From: Clostridium sp. CAG:1193
Lineage (GTDB): Bacteria > Bacillota_I > Bacilli_A > RF39 > UBA660
Direction: 5' to 3'
Assembly (NCBI GenBank): GCA_000436255.1
Contig: HF990798.1
Span: 1-6,821 of the forward strand
Length of the DNA stretch: 6,821 nucleotides
A program made the translations under genes and the position numbers. Positions 6,703 to 6,821 of this stretch are shown here, in pieces. Numbering within the stretch: the first letter of the stretch is position 1; each line of letters begins with the position of its first letter. The notes under the pieces are model-generated. The model worked only from the letters and a program-made list of their open reading frames with translations. It was not told where the DNA came from and made no database searches.

Positions 6703-6728
6703 AAAAAACGCCATAAAATTGGCGTTTT
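6703..6728 (-). terminator. Intrinsic terminator of the gene upstream of parC
   Basis: On the minus strand AAAACGCCA (6728-6720), loop ATTTTA (6719-6714) and TGGCGTTTT (6713-6705) form a perfect 9-bp stem, followed by further Ts to 6703 (six Ts in a row at 6708-6703). The GC core GCC/GGC is strong for this genome. It lies 22 nt after the stop codon at 6751, so it ends the upstream gene and separates it from parC. The plus-strand side is only an imperfect T run. Confidence 0.85.
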
Positions 6729-6750
6729 AATATTTTTTATAAAATTAATT

Positions 6751-6821
6751 TTATTTAACTACAAATGTTAGTCCGGAAGGTCTATAAGTAGTACTTGCAT
6801 TAAATCTATCTGCATCTTCCT
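6751..6821 (-). CDS. C-terminal end of an unrecognised protein (partial)
   Basis: The window cuts this gene at its right edge. The minus-strand frame ending in TAA at 6753-6751 is open to the edge and gives 22 residues: EDADRFNASTT then YRPSGLTFVVK. The terminator starting 22 nt further on supports a gene ending here. A second minus-strand frame is open too, but stops earlier at about 6768 and is less natural. I do not recognise the sequence; it does not look like the end of ParE. No function is proposed. Confidence 0.5.
   Translation of the reverse strand, partial: EDADRFNASTTYRPSGLTFVVK

Overview
The window is very AT-rich (about a quarter G+C by eye). It carries eight complete genes and one truncated gene end, all read from the minus strand. 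The small genes ylbD, ylbE and ylbF followed by rsmD are a Bacilli signature, and murG-murB-divIB is the Firmicutes division and cell-wall order. Together with the low G+C and the small proteins this suggests a Bacilli lineage close to the Mollicutes, for example an uncultured RF39-like or Izemoplasma-like gut bacterium; that placement is inference. The standard bacterial code fits: all six tryptophans in the predicted proteins are TGG, and no in-frame TGA interrupts a gene.

In the direction of transcription, right to left: the C-terminal 22 codons of an unrecognised gene (6821-6751), an intrinsic terminator hairpin (6728-6703), an extended -10 promoter (6693-6685), then parC (topoisomerase IV subunit A), a 42-nt gap, ylbD, ylbE, a short ylbF-like gene, rsmD, murG, murB, divIB (ftsQ), and an intrinsic terminator (39-3). 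From ylbD to divIB the genes overlap by one base or are separated by at most 9 nt. Most have a Shine-Dalgarno sequence inside the last codons of the gene before. This is the picture of one translationally coupled operon with a clear beginning and end.

The operon joins chromosome decatenation (ParC), a probable RNase Y accessory factor (YlbF-like), two small Bacilli proteins of poorly known function (YlbD, YlbE), 16S rRNA methylation (RsmD), the lipid II branch of peptidoglycan synthesis (MurB in the cytoplasm, MurG at the membrane) and a divisome scaffold (DivIB). These are housekeeping genes. I see no mobile element, CRISPR array, tRNA, rRNA or defence system, and no gene-free stretch over 300 bases. 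The points most worth a second look are the joining of the ylb block to the mur/div block, the shortened YlbF, the missing ylbG and parE, and the promoter that overlaps the preceding terminator.
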